64,000 nucleotides of DNA. Origin: Pseudomonas sp. GM50 (GTDB lineage Bacteria; Pseudomonadota; Gammaproteobacteria; Pseudomonadales; Pseudomonadaceae). Shown here one piece after another: positions 28,163 through 37,030 of this stretch. A program made the translations under genes and the position numbers. The first letter of the stretch is position 1. Every line of letters starts with the position of its first letter. The stretch is from positions 1-64,000 of the forward strand of contig NZ_AKJK01000061.1 in NCBI RefSeq assembly GCF_000282375.1, written 5' to 3'. The notes beneath the pieces were generated by a model, which was not told where the DNA came from, did not search any database, and saw only the letters and a list, made by a program, of their open reading frames with translations.

Positions 28163-28633
28163 ATGATTCATAACGACGTACTGCGCAGCGTGCGCTACAT
28201 GCTCGACATCAGCGACAAGAAAGTCATCGAGATCATCAAGCTCGGCGGCATGGACGTGTCCATGGAAGACCTGCTGACGTACCTCGACAAGAAAGAGGAA
28301 GACGAGGAAGGCTTCGTACGCTGCCCGGACGAGGTCATGGCGCATTTCCTCGATGGCCTGGTGATCTTCAAGCGCGGCAAGGACGAAAGCCGTCCGCCGC
28401 AGCCGATCGAAGTGCCGGTGACCAACAACATCATCCTGAAAAAGCTGCGTGTGGCCTTCGAGCTGAAAGAGGACGACATGCACGCGATCCTCAAGGCTGC
28501 CGAGTTCCCGGTGTCCAAGCCTGAGCTGAGCGCGCTGTTCCGCAAGTTCGGCCACACCAACTACCGGACCTGCGGCGACCAGTTGCTGCGCAATTTCCTC
28601 AAGGGCCTGACCCTGCGCGTTCGCCCGCAGTAA
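28163..28633 (+). CDS. DUF1456 protein, YehS-like
   Basis: This 156-residue protein is two tandem copies of the DUF1456 unit. The first begins IHNDVLRSVRYMLDISDKKV and the second NNIILKKLRVAFELKEDDM; each has an alpha-helical pattern ending in a short DLLTYLDKK- or ELSALFRKF-like segment. It resembles E. coli YehS, of unknown function. The ATG at 28163 has AGGA upstream and fits the family start better than the TTG three codons earlier. Confidence 0.85.
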   Translation: MIHNDVLRSVRYMLDISDKKVIEIIKLGGMDVSMEDLLTYLDKKEEDEEGFVRCPDEVMAHFLDGLVIFKRGKDESRPPQPIEVPVTNNIILKKLRVAFELKEDDMHAILKAAEFPVSKPELSALFRKFGHTNYRTCGDQLLRNFLKGLTLRVRPQ

Positions 28634-28645
28634 ATCGCCCACGAA

Positions 28646-28717
28646 CCTGTAGGAGCACAGCTTGCTGGCGAAGGCGATCTTCAAAACGCCATCGCCCGCA
28701 AGCCGTGCTCCTACAGG
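28646..28717. repeat. REP inverted pair
   Basis: CCTGTAGGAGCACAGCTTGC with its inverted copy, a slightly diverged member of the family. Confidence 0.8.
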
Positions 28718-28812
28718 GCTGTATAGCCCCTCATTCCTCGCAAAAATAGTGGCTCCGCTTCCAGCGGCTGACGGCTAGGGTGTTCTGACCCTCCGCCCTC
28801 AGGACTCGCCCT

Positions 28813-29583
28813 ATGCACCCGTATTTTTCTCTCGCAGGCCGCACCGCTCTGGTGACCGGCGGCACTCGCGGTATCGGCAAAATGATCGCCAAGGCCTACG
28901 TCGAGGCCGGCGCCACCGTTTACGTGTGTGCCCGCGATGCCGACGCCTGTCAGCAAACTGCCAACGAACTGAGTGCATTCGGGATTTGTCACGCGGTAGC
29001 TGCCAACCTGGCCCACGAAGAAGGCGTCCAGCAATTAGCGGCGCAATTGAGTGAACAGATCGGTCAGCTGGATATTCTGGTGAACAACGCCGGCACCACC
29101 TGGGGCGCGCCGCTGGAGAGTTACCCGGTCAAGGGCTGGGAAAAGGTCATGCAGCTCAACGTGACCTCGGTGTTCAACTGCATCCAGCAATTTCTGCCGC
29201 TGCTGCGCAAGGCCGGTTCGGCGGCGAATCCGGCGCGGATCATCAACATTGGTTCGGTCGCCGGGATTTCGTCCTTCGGCGAACAGGCGTATGCCTACGG
29301 CCCGAGCAAGGCTGCCCTACATCAACTGTCGCGGATTCTGGCGCGGGAACTGGTGAGTCAGCACATCAACGTCAATGTGATCGCACCGGGACGGTTCCCG
29401 AGCAAGATGACTCAGCACATTGGCAATGATGAGCAGGCGTTGGCCGAGGACACGGCGCTGATTCCGATGAAGCGCTGGGGGCGGGAGGAAGAGATGGCTG
29501 CCTTGGCGATCAGTCTGGCAAGTACGGCTGGGGCGTACATGACTGGGAATATTATTCCTTTGGACGGTGGGTTTAGTCTCTGA
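28813..29583 (+). CDS. rhlG: RhlG-type short-chain dehydrogenase (beta-ketoacyl reductase)
   Basis: This 256-residue NADP-dependent SDR has the Rossmann motif TGGTRGIG at 15-22, NNAG at 91-94, catalytic S148 and the YxxxK pair Y162/K166. The start MHPYFSLAGR and the NVIAPGRFPSKMT segment match P. aeruginosa RhlG very closely. RhlG was first linked to rhamnolipid precursor synthesis, but its link to that pathway is disputed. No rhl genes lie nearby, so here it is more likely a general 3-ketoacyl reductase. Confidence 0.88.
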   Translation: MHPYFSLAGRTALVTGGTRGIGKMIAKAYVEAGATVYVCARDADACQQTANELSAFGICHAVAANLAHEEGVQQLAAQLSEQIGQLDILVNNAGTTWGAPLESYPVKGWEKVMQLNVTSVFNCIQQFLPLLRKAGSAANPARIINIGSVAGISSFGEQAYAYGPSKAALHQLSRILARELVSQHINVNVIAPGRFPSKMTQHIGNDEQALAEDTALIPMKRWGREEEMAALAISLASTAGAYMTGNIIPLDGGFSL

Positions 29584-29598
29584 GATTGGCGGTGCGGC

Positions 29599-29692
29599 TA
29601 TCGCGAGCAGGCTCGCTCCCACAGGGGCCTGCTGTGACCACAACATTTGTGTCCGCCGCAAATCAAATGTGGGAGCGAGCCTGCTCGCGATG
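29599..29692. repeat. REP inverted pair
   Basis: ATCGCGAGCAGGCTCGCTCC and its inverted copy lie between rhlG and trmO. Confidence 0.85.
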
Positions 29693-29769
29693 GCAGACTG
29701 ACAGGCGCCACCGTTCTTCCGGTCGATCGGGGTATCATGCCCGCCCACACCCCGCCTCGACCCCAAACC

Positions 29770-30471
29770 ATGACCTACAGCGTTTCCCCCATCGGCTTCG
29801 TGCGCTCCTGCTTCAAGGAGAAGTTCGCCATTCCGCGCCAACCGCAACTGGCCCCGGCCGCTCGAGGCGTGCTGGAGTTGGTGGCGCCGTTCGATCAGGG
29901 TGATGCGGTGCAGGGGCTGGAACAGGTCAGCCATGTCTGGCTGCTGTTCCTGTTCCATCAGGCCCTGGAAGAAAAGCCACGCCTGAAAGTCCGTCCTCCG
30001 CGCCTGGGCGGCAACAAATCCATGGGCGTATTTGCCACTCGGGCGACGCATCGACCCAATGGCATCGGTCAATCGGTGGTCAAGCTGGACAAAGTCGAAG
30101 CCAATCGGCTGTGGATCTCCGGCATCGATTTGCTCGACGGTACGCCGGTGCTCGACATCAAACCCTATGTGCCTTATGCAGACATCATCGATACGGCGTC
30201 CAACAGCATCGCCAGCGCCCCGCCATCGCTGATTCCCGCGCAGTGGACAGACTCAGCACTGCAACAGGCTCACGGCCACGCTCAGCGGCTTGATGAGCCC
30301 TTGGTCGAGCTGATCGAACAATGCCTGGCACAAGACCCACGCCCGGCGTACCAGATTCCTACGCCAGAAAGGGAATACGGCGCGCAGTTCTGGGATGTGG
30401 ATGTGCGCTGGCATTACCCCACGCCTGACCTGATCCGCGTCCTCGAAGTCATTCCCGTATCCAACCTGTAG
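29770..30471 (+). CDS. trmO: tRNA (t6A37) N6-methyltransferase TrmO
   Basis: This 233-residue TsaA/YaeB-family protein has the conserved start YSVSPIGFVRSCFKEKFAIPRQ, the SHVWLLFLFH segment, FATRATHRPNGIGQS and LDIKPYVPYAD. TrmO methylates N6-threonylcarbamoyladenosine 37 using SAM bound in a beta-barrel. I take the ATG at 29770; the open frame extends upstream into a REP element, which is not coding. Confidence 0.92.
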   Translation: MTYSVSPIGFVRSCFKEKFAIPRQPQLAPAARGVLELVAPFDQGDAVQGLEQVSHVWLLFLFHQALEEKPRLKVRPPRLGGNKSMGVFATRATHRPNGIGQSVVKLDKVEANRLWISGIDLLDGTPVLDIKPYVPYADIIDTASNSIASAPPSLIPAQWTDSALQQAHGHAQRLDEPLVELIEQCLAQDPRPAYQIPTPEREYGAQFWDVDVRWHYPTPDLIRVLEVIPVSNL

Positions 30472-30565
30472 GAGCTGTCGAGTGAAACGAGGCTGCGATC
30501 TTTTGATGTAGCTTTAAAAACAGGATCAAAAGATCGCAGCCTCGTTTCACTCGACAGCTCCTACA
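30467..30565. repeat. REP-like inverted pair (GATCGCAGCCTCGT type)
   Basis: TGTAGGAGCTGTCGAGTGAA is repeated inverted, with an inner GATCGCAGCCTCG arm; same family as 9065-9155. It overlaps the last codons of trmO. Confidence 0.85.
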
Positions 30566-30618
30566 AGGTTTGTGTCAGGCATAAAAAAGGTTCTTCACGG
30601 ATTACCGGGAAGAACCAT

Positions 30619-30658
30619 AAAAAAGCCCCCATTGCCTGCACAGGCAATGGGGGCTTTT
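30619..30658 (-). terminator. Bidirectional intrinsic terminator between trmO and fpr
   Basis: AAAAGCCCCCATTGCCTG and CAGGCAATGGGGGCTTTT form an 18-bp perfect stem with A/T runs on both sides. Confidence 0.92.
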
Positions 30659-30674
30659 CAGTCATGCAGGTTTC

Positions 30675-31454
30675 TTACTTCTCGACGAACGCACGCTCGA
30701 TCAGGTAATCACCCGGCTCGCGCATCCGCGGCGAAACTTTCAGGCCGAAGCTGTTCAACACTTCGCTGGTCTCGTCGAGCATGCTCGGGCTGCCGCACAG
30801 CATGGCGCGGTCGTCCTGCGGGTTGATCGGTGGCAGACCGATGTCGCTGAACAGCTTGCCGCTGCGCATCAGGTCGGTCAGGCGGCCTTCGTTCTCGAAT
30901 GGCTCGCGGGTCACGGTCGGGTAGTAGATCAACTTGTCACGCAGCGCCTCGCCGAAGAACTCGTTCTGCGGCAGGTGCTCGGTGATGAACTCGCGGTAAG
31001 CGACTTCATTGACGTAACGCACGCCGTGGCACAGGATCACTTTTTCGAAACGCTCGTAGGTTTCCGGGTCCTGGATGACGCTCATGAATGGCGCCAGACC
31101 GGTACCGGTGCTGAGCAGGTACAAATGTTTGCCAGGCTTCAAGTCATCCAGCACCAGGGTGCCGGTAGGCTTTTTGCTGATGATGATCTCGTCGCCTTCC
31201 TTCAGATGCTGCAACTGGGAAGTCAGCGGGCCATCAGGCACCTTGATGCTGAAGAACTCGAGATGCTCTTCCCAGTTCGGGCTGGCAATCGAGTAAGCGC
31301 GCATAAGCGGGCGGCCATTGGGCTGTTGCAGGCCGATCATCACGAACTGACCGTTCTCGAAGCGCAGGCCCGGATCGCGGGTGCACTTGAAGCTGAACAG
31401 AGTGTCGTTCCAGTGGTGAACACTGAGGACACGCTCGTGGTTCATGTTGCTCAT
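30675..31454 (-). CDS. fpr: Ferredoxin-NADP+ reductase
   Basis: This 259-residue flavoprotein exchanges electrons between NADPH and ferredoxin or flavodoxin. The FAD site is RAYSIASPNW near residue 56 and the NADP site includes STGTGLAPFMSV near 110; it ends FVEK, as in Pseudomonas Fpr. The start at 31454 (MSNMNHERV) has AGGAGT upstream. It is divergent from finR, the arrangement known in P. putida and P. aeruginosa, where FinR induces fpr under superoxide stress. Confidence 0.93.
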   Translation of the reverse strand: MSNMNHERVLSVHHWNDTLFSFKCTRDPGLRFENGQFVMIGLQQPNGRPLMRAYSIASPNWEEHLEFFSIKVPDGPLTSQLQHLKEGDEIIISKKPTGTLVLDDLKPGKHLYLLSTGTGLAPFMSVIQDPETYERFEKVILCHGVRYVNEVAYREFITEHLPQNEFFGEALRDKLIYYPTVTREPFENEGRLTDLMRSGKLFSDIGLPPINPQDDRAMLCGSPSMLDETSEVLNSFGLKVSPRMREPGDYLIERAFVEK

Positions 31455-31575
31455 GTACGTGGGACTCCTGGAGATTTGCCTGCGCCGATGATGTGCGCAA
31501 TTGCATCGCATTCTAATGGCAGCGACAATATCTGTTAAATGGATTATTAAGATAAGGGTTATCGGTTATATCGAT

Positions 31576-32502
31576 ATGCGATTTACTCTCCGTCAACTTC
31601 AAGTATTCGTCGCCGTCGCCCAGCAGGAAAGCGTATCCCGTGCGGCCCTGACGCTCAACCTCTCGCAATCGGCGGCGAGCACCTCGATCACCGAGCTAGA
31701 GCGTCAGTGCAGCTGCCAGCTGTTCGATCGCGCCGGCAAACGGCTGAGCCTCAACGCCCTCGGCAAACAACTGTTGCCGCAAGCGGTGGCCCTGCTCGAT
31801 CAGGCCAAGGAGATCGAAGACTTGCTCAACGGCAAGTCCGGTTTCGGCTCTTTGGCGGTCGGCGCGACCCTGACCATCGGCAATTACCTCGCCACCCTGC
31901 TGATCGGCAGCTTCATGCAGCGTCATCCGGAAAGCCAGGTGAAGCTGCATGTGCAGAACACCGCCAACATCGTGCAACAGGTCGCGCACTATGAAATTGA
32001 TCTGGGTCTAATCGAAGGCGACTGCAGCCATCCAGACATCGAAGTGCAGAGTTGGGTCGAAGATGAGCTGGTGGTGTTCTGCGCGCCTCAGCATCCGCTG
32101 GCCAAACGTGGCATCGCGACCATGGAGGAGCTGAGTCATGAGGCGTGGATTCTCCGCGAGCAAGGCTCGGGGACACGGCTGACGTTCGACCAGGCCATGC
32201 GACACCATCGCAGCGCGCTGAACATTCGCCTGGAGCTGGAACACACCGAAGCGATCAAGCGCGCGGTGGAATCAGGTTTGGGGATTGGTTGCATTTCGCG
32301 CCTGGCGCTGCGCGATGCGTTCCGCCGCGGCAGCCTGGTGCCAGTGGAAACACCGGATCTGGATCTGGCGCGGCAGTTCTATTTCATCTGGCACAAACAG
32401 AAATACCAGACATCGGCGATGCGCGAATTCCTCGAACTGTGCCGCGCGTTCACCGCCGGGGTTCAGCGCAGCGACGAGATCGTCCTGCCCACCATCGCTT
32501 AA
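31576..32502 (+). CDS. finR: LysR-type regulator FinR
   Basis: This 308-residue LysR-type regulator has an N-terminal winged HTH (LRQLQVFVAVAQQESVSRAAL through SITELERQCSCQLF, key positions 5-48) and a substrate-binding domain from about residue 90. It is divergent from fpr across 121 bases, which should hold the FinR-binding site. The stop overlaps the convergent dgkA stop by four bases. Confidence 0.88.
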   Translation: MRFTLRQLQVFVAVAQQESVSRAALTLNLSQSAASTSITELERQCSCQLFDRAGKRLSLNALGKQLLPQAVALLDQAKEIEDLLNGKSGFGSLAVGATLTIGNYLATLLIGSFMQRHPESQVKLHVQNTANIVQQVAHYEIDLGLIEGDCSHPDIEVQSWVEDELVVFCAPQHPLAKRGIATMEELSHEAWILREQGSGTRLTFDQAMRHHRSALNIRLELEHTEAIKRAVESGLGIGCISRLALRDAFRRGSLVPVETPDLDLARQFYFIWHKQKYQTSAMREFLELCRAFTAGVQRSDEIVLPTIA

Positions 32503-32861
32503 AGCAGAATCACCGCCCACACCAGCGCGATCATGCTCAACGCCACGAATTGAGCAGCGCTGCCCATGTCCTTGGCGTTCTTGGACAGTGGGTGCAACTC
32601 AAGGGAAATGCGGTCGATGGCCGCTTCCACCGCCGAGTTGAGCAATTCGACGATCAAGGCTAACAGGCAGACCGCAATCAGCAGCGCCTGCTCGACGCGG
32701 CTGACGTTCAGGAAGAACGACAGCGGAATCAGGATGACGTTGAGCAACACCAGTTGCCGGAAAGCCGCTTCACCGGTGAAGGCCGCGCGCAGGCCGTCCA
32801 GAGAATAGCCGGAGGCGTTAAGGATGCGTTTGAGGCCGGTCTGGCCTTTGAAAGGTGACAT
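32499..32861 (-). CDS. dgkA: Diacylglycerol kinase
   Basis: This 120-residue integral membrane enzyme phosphorylates diacylglycerol for phospholipid recycling. Three hydrophobic segments and the signature VELLNSAVEAAIDRISLE (about residues 70-87) with the catalytic glutamate are seen. Size and motif match E. coli and Pseudomonas DgkA. It lies 75 bases downstream of erdR on the same strand. Confidence 0.94.
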   Translation of the reverse strand: MSPFKGQTGLKRILNASGYSLDGLRAAFTGEAAFRQLVLLNVILIPLSFFLNVSRVEQALLIAVCLLALIVELLNSAVEAAIDRISLELHPLSKNAKDMGSAAQFVALSMIALVWAVILL

Positions 32862-32936
32862 AGAGTAGGCAACTGACCAAAAAGGAGTGGGAAAACTAGA
32901 TTAAGCAAAGTCAAAAAAGCGTGAACACGTAGCGCC

Positions 32937-33587
32937 TTAGTTGCTCGAAATTGACTCAAGTTGTTGCAAGAGCAGCGCCGCCTGAGTCCGGGTCCGCACA
33001 TTCAGCTTACGGAAAATGGCCGTGACGTGGGCCTTGATCGTCGCTTCGGAAACGCTCAACTCGTAGGCAATCTGCTTGTTCAGCAAACCTTCACAGACCA
33101 TCGTCAATACCCGGAACTGCTGGGGTGTCAGGCTGGCAAGGCCTTCGCTGGCCGCCTTGGCTTCGTCAGAAACGCTGACCGCTTCGAAGGCCTGGGGCGG
33201 CCAGAAAACGTCGCCATCGAGCACCGCGCGTACGGCTTTCTGAATAACACTCAAGTCACTGGACTTGGGAATGAAACCGCTGGCGCCGAATTCACGGGAT
33301 TTCACCATGATCGACGCTTCTTCCTGAGCCGAGACCATCACCACCGGAATCTGCGGGTACTGCCCACGCAACAGCACCAACCCGGAAAAACCGTAAGCCC
33401 CCGGCATGTTCAGGTCCAGCAATACCAAGTCCCAATCGGCCTTTTCGTCCAGACGGGTTTCCAGCTCGGCAATGCTCGCCACTTCCACCAGACGGACATC
33501 CGGGCCCAGGCCCAGGGTCAACGCTTGATGCAGGGCGCTACGAAAAAGAGGGTGGTCATCGGCAATCAGGATTTCGTATGTGGCCAT
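32937..33587 (-). CDS. erdR: LuxR/NarL-type response regulator ErdR
   Basis: This 216-residue response regulator has a receiver domain with phospho-acceptor D58 in LVLLDLNMP, acidic residues D10/D11, and a C-terminal LuxR HTH (LTPQQFRVLTMVCEGLLNKQIA with NVRTRTQAAL, residues ~150-210). Its place next to dgkA matches P. aeruginosa PA3604 ErdR. With an MxtR/CrbS-type sensor kinase this class controls acetate and ethanol use, including acsA. No sensor gene is adjacent here. Confidence 0.85.
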   Translation of the reverse strand: MATYEILIADDHPLFRSALHQALTLGLGPDVRLVEVASIAELETRLDEKADWDLVLLDLNMPGAYGFSGLVLLRGQYPQIPVVMVSAQEEASIMVKSREFGASGFIPKSSDLSVIQKAVRAVLDGDVFWPPQAFEAVSVSDEAKAASEGLASLTPQQFRVLTMVCEGLLNKQIAYELSVSEATIKAHVTAIFRKLNVRTRTQAALLLQQLESISSN

Positions 33588-33826
33588 TTTTCAAATGATC
33601 CTGTTTTTTTATGGGACGCCTGATGCATTCAGGCCTCGCCAAAACAACTCGAGGTGCAGCCACGCAGCGGCACCAACAGGGCACGTTCAACGCCAATTAC
33701 GTAAAAAAGCAGCGTTTCAAACCTTGGCCGCGCCCTAATCGGCGCCAAGCATGCCCAGCGAAGCCGGGGTGGTCAAGTTGCGTGGCCCTGCCAGCAAGCC
33801 TGGTTCTTTTGCAGTATGGGCGACTC

Positions 33827-34570
33827 TCAGCAAACGACGGGCGCCGCGTGCTGCACAAAGGGCATCAGCTCGGCGTGGGCCGGTGTTGCAACATTCATAT
33901 CCAGCTGATGTTTAGCGTCCAGGTAATGCTGGCTGAACACATCAAAATAAGCGTCCAGCGCCGAGGCAGCGTCTGTATCACCGGCAAGATCGAGGCACAG
34001 CGCCGCCACTTCGGCCGTGCACAGGTGCTCGCTGCGAGTGGACCTGCGCAATCGGTACCGTGAAAGTTTCTCAGGAAGCAGGCTCAGAATCGGGAACGCA
34101 TCAAAATAGGGGCTTTTACGGAAAATCTTCCGGGCTTCAGTCCAGGTGGCGTCCAATAGAATAAACAGTGGGCGCTTGGTGCTATCGACCTCGACGCTGT
34201 GGGTAACTCGCTCGGGCTCGACGTATTCGCCAGGAAACACCAGATACGGTTGCCATTGCGGGTCCGCCAACAGCGCCAGCAGTTGTTCATCGACTTCCGT
34301 GCGTGACCAGATGAATGCATGGTTGTCGCGCACCACATCGGCAATCAGCCAACCGGTATTACTCGGTTTGAACACTTCTTTATTGGTCATGATCAGGCAC
34401 ACGCCACTACGGGTGTCGACTTGCGGGCGCCAGGCGCACAGGCAGTGACTCTCGATCACACGGCAGGCACGGCAACGGGTTGCTCGCCAGCCACGGGCCT
34501 GAATCGGCTTGATGCCCTCTTCCTCTCGCTGATCACGCAAGCGGGCTACGGCGTTGGGGGCGTGGTTCAT
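33827..34570 (-). CDS. tapT: DTW-domain tRNA-uridine aminocarboxypropyltransferase (TapT-like)
   Basis: This 247-residue protein has a probable zinc site C33xxC36...C43xC45 and the DTW signature DATW at 140-143. It matches the DTW family whose E. coli member TapT (YfiP) makes acp3U47 in tRNA from SAM. The start at 34570 (MNHAPNAVARL) is preferred; the open frame continues upstream but with unlike sequence. The 239 bases between its end and erdR hold no gene that I can support. Confidence 0.85.
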   Translation of the reverse strand: MNHAPNAVARLRDQREEEGIKPIQARGWRATRCRACRVIESHCLCAWRPQVDTRSGVCLIMTNKEVFKPSNTGWLIADVVRDNHAFIWSRTEVDEQLLALLADPQWQPYLVFPGEYVEPERVTHSVEVDSTKRPLFILLDATWTEARKIFRKSPYFDAFPILSLLPEKLSRYRLRRSTRSEHLCTAEVAALCLDLAGDTDAASALDAYFDVFSQHYLDAKHQLDMNVATPAHAELMPFVQHAAPVVC

Positions 34571-34759
34571 CGTGGGCAACACCGGCAGACAGGAAAACTC
34601 GACACAAACGGCACTCGGCAAGGCAATAAAGGCCAGCAGTTTACCAGAGCGGCCAGCGCAAGCCTGTACCGTCCAGGCGGGCTCCCCTATAATTCGCCGC
34701 CACTGAACGCACAGCCACGTGGCTGGTCGAACCACCAGTCACTGAACCAGGAGAGTTTC

Positions 34760-35185
34760 ATGCTGCGCCTTATCGTTCCCACCGCTGCCATTCTGCTGGC
34801 GTCGTCCTTCAACGCTCAGGCTGCGTCCTTGAGTGAGCAGAATCTCAATAGAGAGCTGCGAAACGTCGCCGTACAAAGCAGTGTCGGCACGCCACGGGCG
34901 ATCAACGAAGACATTCAGGATCAGGGCTATACCGTCGAAGGCAATCAGCTGATCAACCATCTGAGTGTTCAGAGCAGCCACGCCGACAAGATGCGCGCCG
35001 ATCCGAAAGCCGTGTACTTCCAGCTTGGCGCCTCCGTCTGCCGAAACGACGGGTTCCGCAAGCTGATGGCTAAGGGCGCGATCATGCGTTACGACTTCAC
35101 CGAAGTGAAAACCAATCGCCCGGTCGGCTCCGCAAGCTTCCAGGAATCGGATTGCCCGAAAGCCACACCGGCCAAGAAAAAGTAA
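34760..35185 (+). CDS. PA3611-like secreted protein (quorum-sensing-regulated virulence factor family)
   Basis: This 141-residue protein has a signal peptide cut after NAQA (residue 20) and a mature part with two cysteines, C at SVCRNDG and C at ESDCPKA, that may form a disulfide. The ATG has AGGAGAG just upstream. The sequence and its place beside the erdR-dgkA and recA regions match P. aeruginosa PA3611, reported as quorum-regulated with effects on virulence. Biochemical function is unknown. It ends adjacent to a convergent small gene. Confidence 0.8.
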   Translation: MLRLIVPTAAILLASSFNAQAASLSEQNLNRELRNVAVQSSVGTPRAINEDIQDQGYTVEGNQLINHLSVQSSHADKMRADPKAVYFQLGASVCRNDGFRKLMAKGAIMRYDFTEVKTNRPVGSASFQESDCPKATPAKKK

Positions 35186-35380
35186 TCAACGGGAATTGGC
35201 GCGCCGCTGTTCATCCTCGGCGCGCAATTCTGCCAACAACGCCTGCAAGTAGCGCGAACGTCGCTCCCCGCCCTCCAGACGTCGGCAGCACTCCTCTTCG
35301 AGACTCAAATGATTGGTCTCGGCTGATAATTTCAGCAATCGATACAGTTGCGCATCGATTTCCAGAGTGACTCTGGGCAT
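35186..35380 (-). CDS. Small ribbon-helix-helix (Arc-type) protein
   Basis: This 64-residue protein starts MPRVTLEIDAQLYRLLKLSA, the strand-helix of an Arc/MetJ-type DNA-binding fold, followed by helix HLSLEEECCRRLEGG and a charged tail. The ATG at 35380 has GGGAGG upstream. FitA-like antitoxins look alike, but no toxin gene is adjacent, so it may be a lone repressor. Confidence 0.65.
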   Translation of the reverse strand: MPRVTLEIDAQLYRLLKLSAETNHLSLEEECCRRLEGGERRSRYLQALLAELRAEDEQRRANSR

Positions 35381-35869
35381 GGTTTCCCGCCTCCCTGCAC
35401 GCATTGATCGTCGTTGATCACGCGAAAAATCCCTGAATTGCTTGAACGTTGCGTCCTGCCATTGACGCAAAGTTGTCGTGTCACGCTTGTAACTTAGTAA
35501 ATCAGAGCGCAGGACATATGGCTTGCGTTCAGACGAGCGGTGAAAGCACCTTGCAAATCGTCAATAAGCGGTTGCCAGGAAAGACTTTGCGGCGCAATGA
35601 TCGAGCAGCAAAAATCGTTGCGAGGGTCTAAATTCAAAGTGTTCACGTTGATTTTTTTCAGGGCAGAAAAGGGGCTGCCCATTGCGTGTCTTATTGTGCG
35701 AACGTTTCTTTCATTCAAGGGATAAGCAGAGCCCGTATGGATGGCTCGATTGCAACCGAGTCAGGTGGAGCGCCCAGGCAAGGGCTTGGGCAGACAGCGA
35801 CACAAGGAGTGTCGCGGCGCCGACGATTGTTTTGTCGGGCCAAGGGTTCTGTGCAGAAGGAGAAGTTGA
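35381..35869 (+). other. Gap with LOG-gene leader
   Basis: The 489-base gap contains no supported gene. The left part is relatively AT-rich and probably holds promoters for both flanking genes. The last ~130 bases form a structured leader of the LOG gene: GCCCAGGC/GCTTGGGC pair around AAGG near 35772-35791, followed by the hairpin at 35798-35814 and AAGGAG before the ATG. Confidence 0.45.
35798..35814 (+). promoter_or_regulatory. Candidate RsmA/CsrA-binding hairpin in the LOG-gene leader
   Basis: CGACAC and GTGTCG form a 6-bp stem presenting AAGGA in the loop, the ideal CsrA/RsmA site (ACAAGGAGT). It lies about 55 bases before the start codon. A second GGA is in the Shine-Dalgarno AAGGAGAAG. 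Confidence 0.5.
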
Positions 35870-36988
35870 ATGCCTTACCAACCGAATGACCTCCTGAGCC
35901 GTCATTTTCAAGAAAGCGGCCACGACCTCACCAGCAAGGTCGAAGAACAACTCAACCTGGTTTCACCCAACAGCCCCAACATCCCGATTTACCGCGACAT
36001 GATCCTGACTGTGCTGCGCATGGCCCAGGAAGATCACAACCGCTGGAATGCCAAGATCACCCTGCAAGCCTTGCGCGAACTCGAACATGCCTTCCGTGTG
36101 ATGGAGCAGTTCAAGGGACGACGCAAAGTCACTGTTTTCGGCTCGGCCCGCACGCCGATAGAACACCCGTTGTATGGTTTGGCCCGAGAACTTGGCGCCG
36201 CTCTGGCGCGCTCGGACATGATGGTCATCACCGGTGCTGGCGGCGGTATCATGGCGGCGGCCCACGAAGGCGCCGGCCTGGAACACAGCCTGGGATTCAA
36301 CATCACCCTGCCCTTCGAGCAGCATGCCAATCCCACGGTCAATGGCACCGGGAATCTACTGCCCTTCCACTTTTTCTTTACCCGCAAGCTGTTCTTCGTC
36401 AAGGAGGCCGATGCGCTGGTCCTGTGCCCAGGCGGTTTCGGTACGCTGGATGAAGCGCTGGAAGTACTGACCCTGATCCAGACCGGCAAAAGCCCGCTGG
36501 TGCCTGTGGTGCTACTGGATGCGCCGGGCGGCAAGTTCTGGCAAGGCGCGCTGGACTTCATTCATCAGCAACTGGAGGAAAATCGCTACATCCTGCCAAC
36601 CGACATGAAGCTGTTGAGTCTGGTCTACAGTGCCGAAGAGGCAGTGGAGCAGATCAATCAGTTCTACAGCAACTTCCACTCCAGCCGCTGGCTCAAGCAT
36701 CAGTTCGTGATTCGCATGAACCACAAACTCAGCGACCGGGCGCTCGAACACATGCAGGAGGCATTCGCCGACCTGTGCCTGAGCGACCATTTCCATCAGC
36801 ACGCCTACAGCGGTGAGGAACACGACGAAGCACAGTTCAGCCATCTGGCGCGACTGGCCTTCACCTTCAACGCCCGTGATCATGGCCGTCTGCGGGAGCT
36901 AGTGGACTACATCAACCTGCCGGAAAACTGGGCCCAGTCCAAACCCCAGGCGCAACAACGCACACGGGAACCGTCCAAGGTAACGTGA
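35870..36988 (+). CDS. LOG-family (TIGR00730) nucleotide hydrolase
   Basis: This 372-residue protein has the LOG/lysine-decarboxylase-like core: VTVFGSART at 87-95, TGAGGGIM at 121-128, R172 and the signature PGGFGTLDE at 187-195. Such enzymes split the N-glycosidic bond of nucleoside monophosphates; plant LOG activates cytokinins and E. coli PpnN acts on purine and pyrimidine nucleotides. This one is longer than minimal LOG proteins, with about 85 extra N-terminal and 100 extra C-terminal residues. Substrate is unknown. Confidence 0.85.
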   Translation: MPYQPNDLLSRHFQESGHDLTSKVEEQLNLVSPNSPNIPIYRDMILTVLRMAQEDHNRWNAKITLQALRELEHAFRVMEQFKGRRKVTVFGSARTPIEHPLYGLARELGAALARSDMMVITGAGGGIMAAAHEGAGLEHSLGFNITLPFEQHANPTVNGTGNLLPFHFFFTRKLFFVKEADALVLCPGGFGTLDEALEVLTLIQTGKSPLVPVVLLDAPGGKFWQGALDFIHQQLEENRYILPTDMKLLSLVYSAEEAVEQINQFYSNFHSSRWLKHQFVIRMNHKLSDRALEHMQEAFADLCLSDHFHQHAYSGEEHDEAQFSHLARLAFTFNARDHGRLRELVDYINLPENWAQSKPQAQQRTREPSKVT

Positions 36989-36990
36989 GG

Positions 36991-37026
36991 CAAAAAAAAC
37001 GGCCCGCTATCGAAATAGCGAGCCGT
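36991..37026. terminator. Intrinsic terminator between the LOG gene and recX
   Basis: CGGCCCGCTAT and ATAGCGAGCCG pair around CGAA, with an A run before and TTCATT after, between convergent genes. Confidence 0.75.
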
Positions 37027-37030
37027 TCAT

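Noticed and set aside
35381..35869. RsmY/RsmZ small RNA in the gap before the LOG gene
   Set aside because: Only one good GGA hairpin is present, and rsmZ lies beside rpoS elsewhere in Pseudomonas; a regulated mRNA leader fits better.
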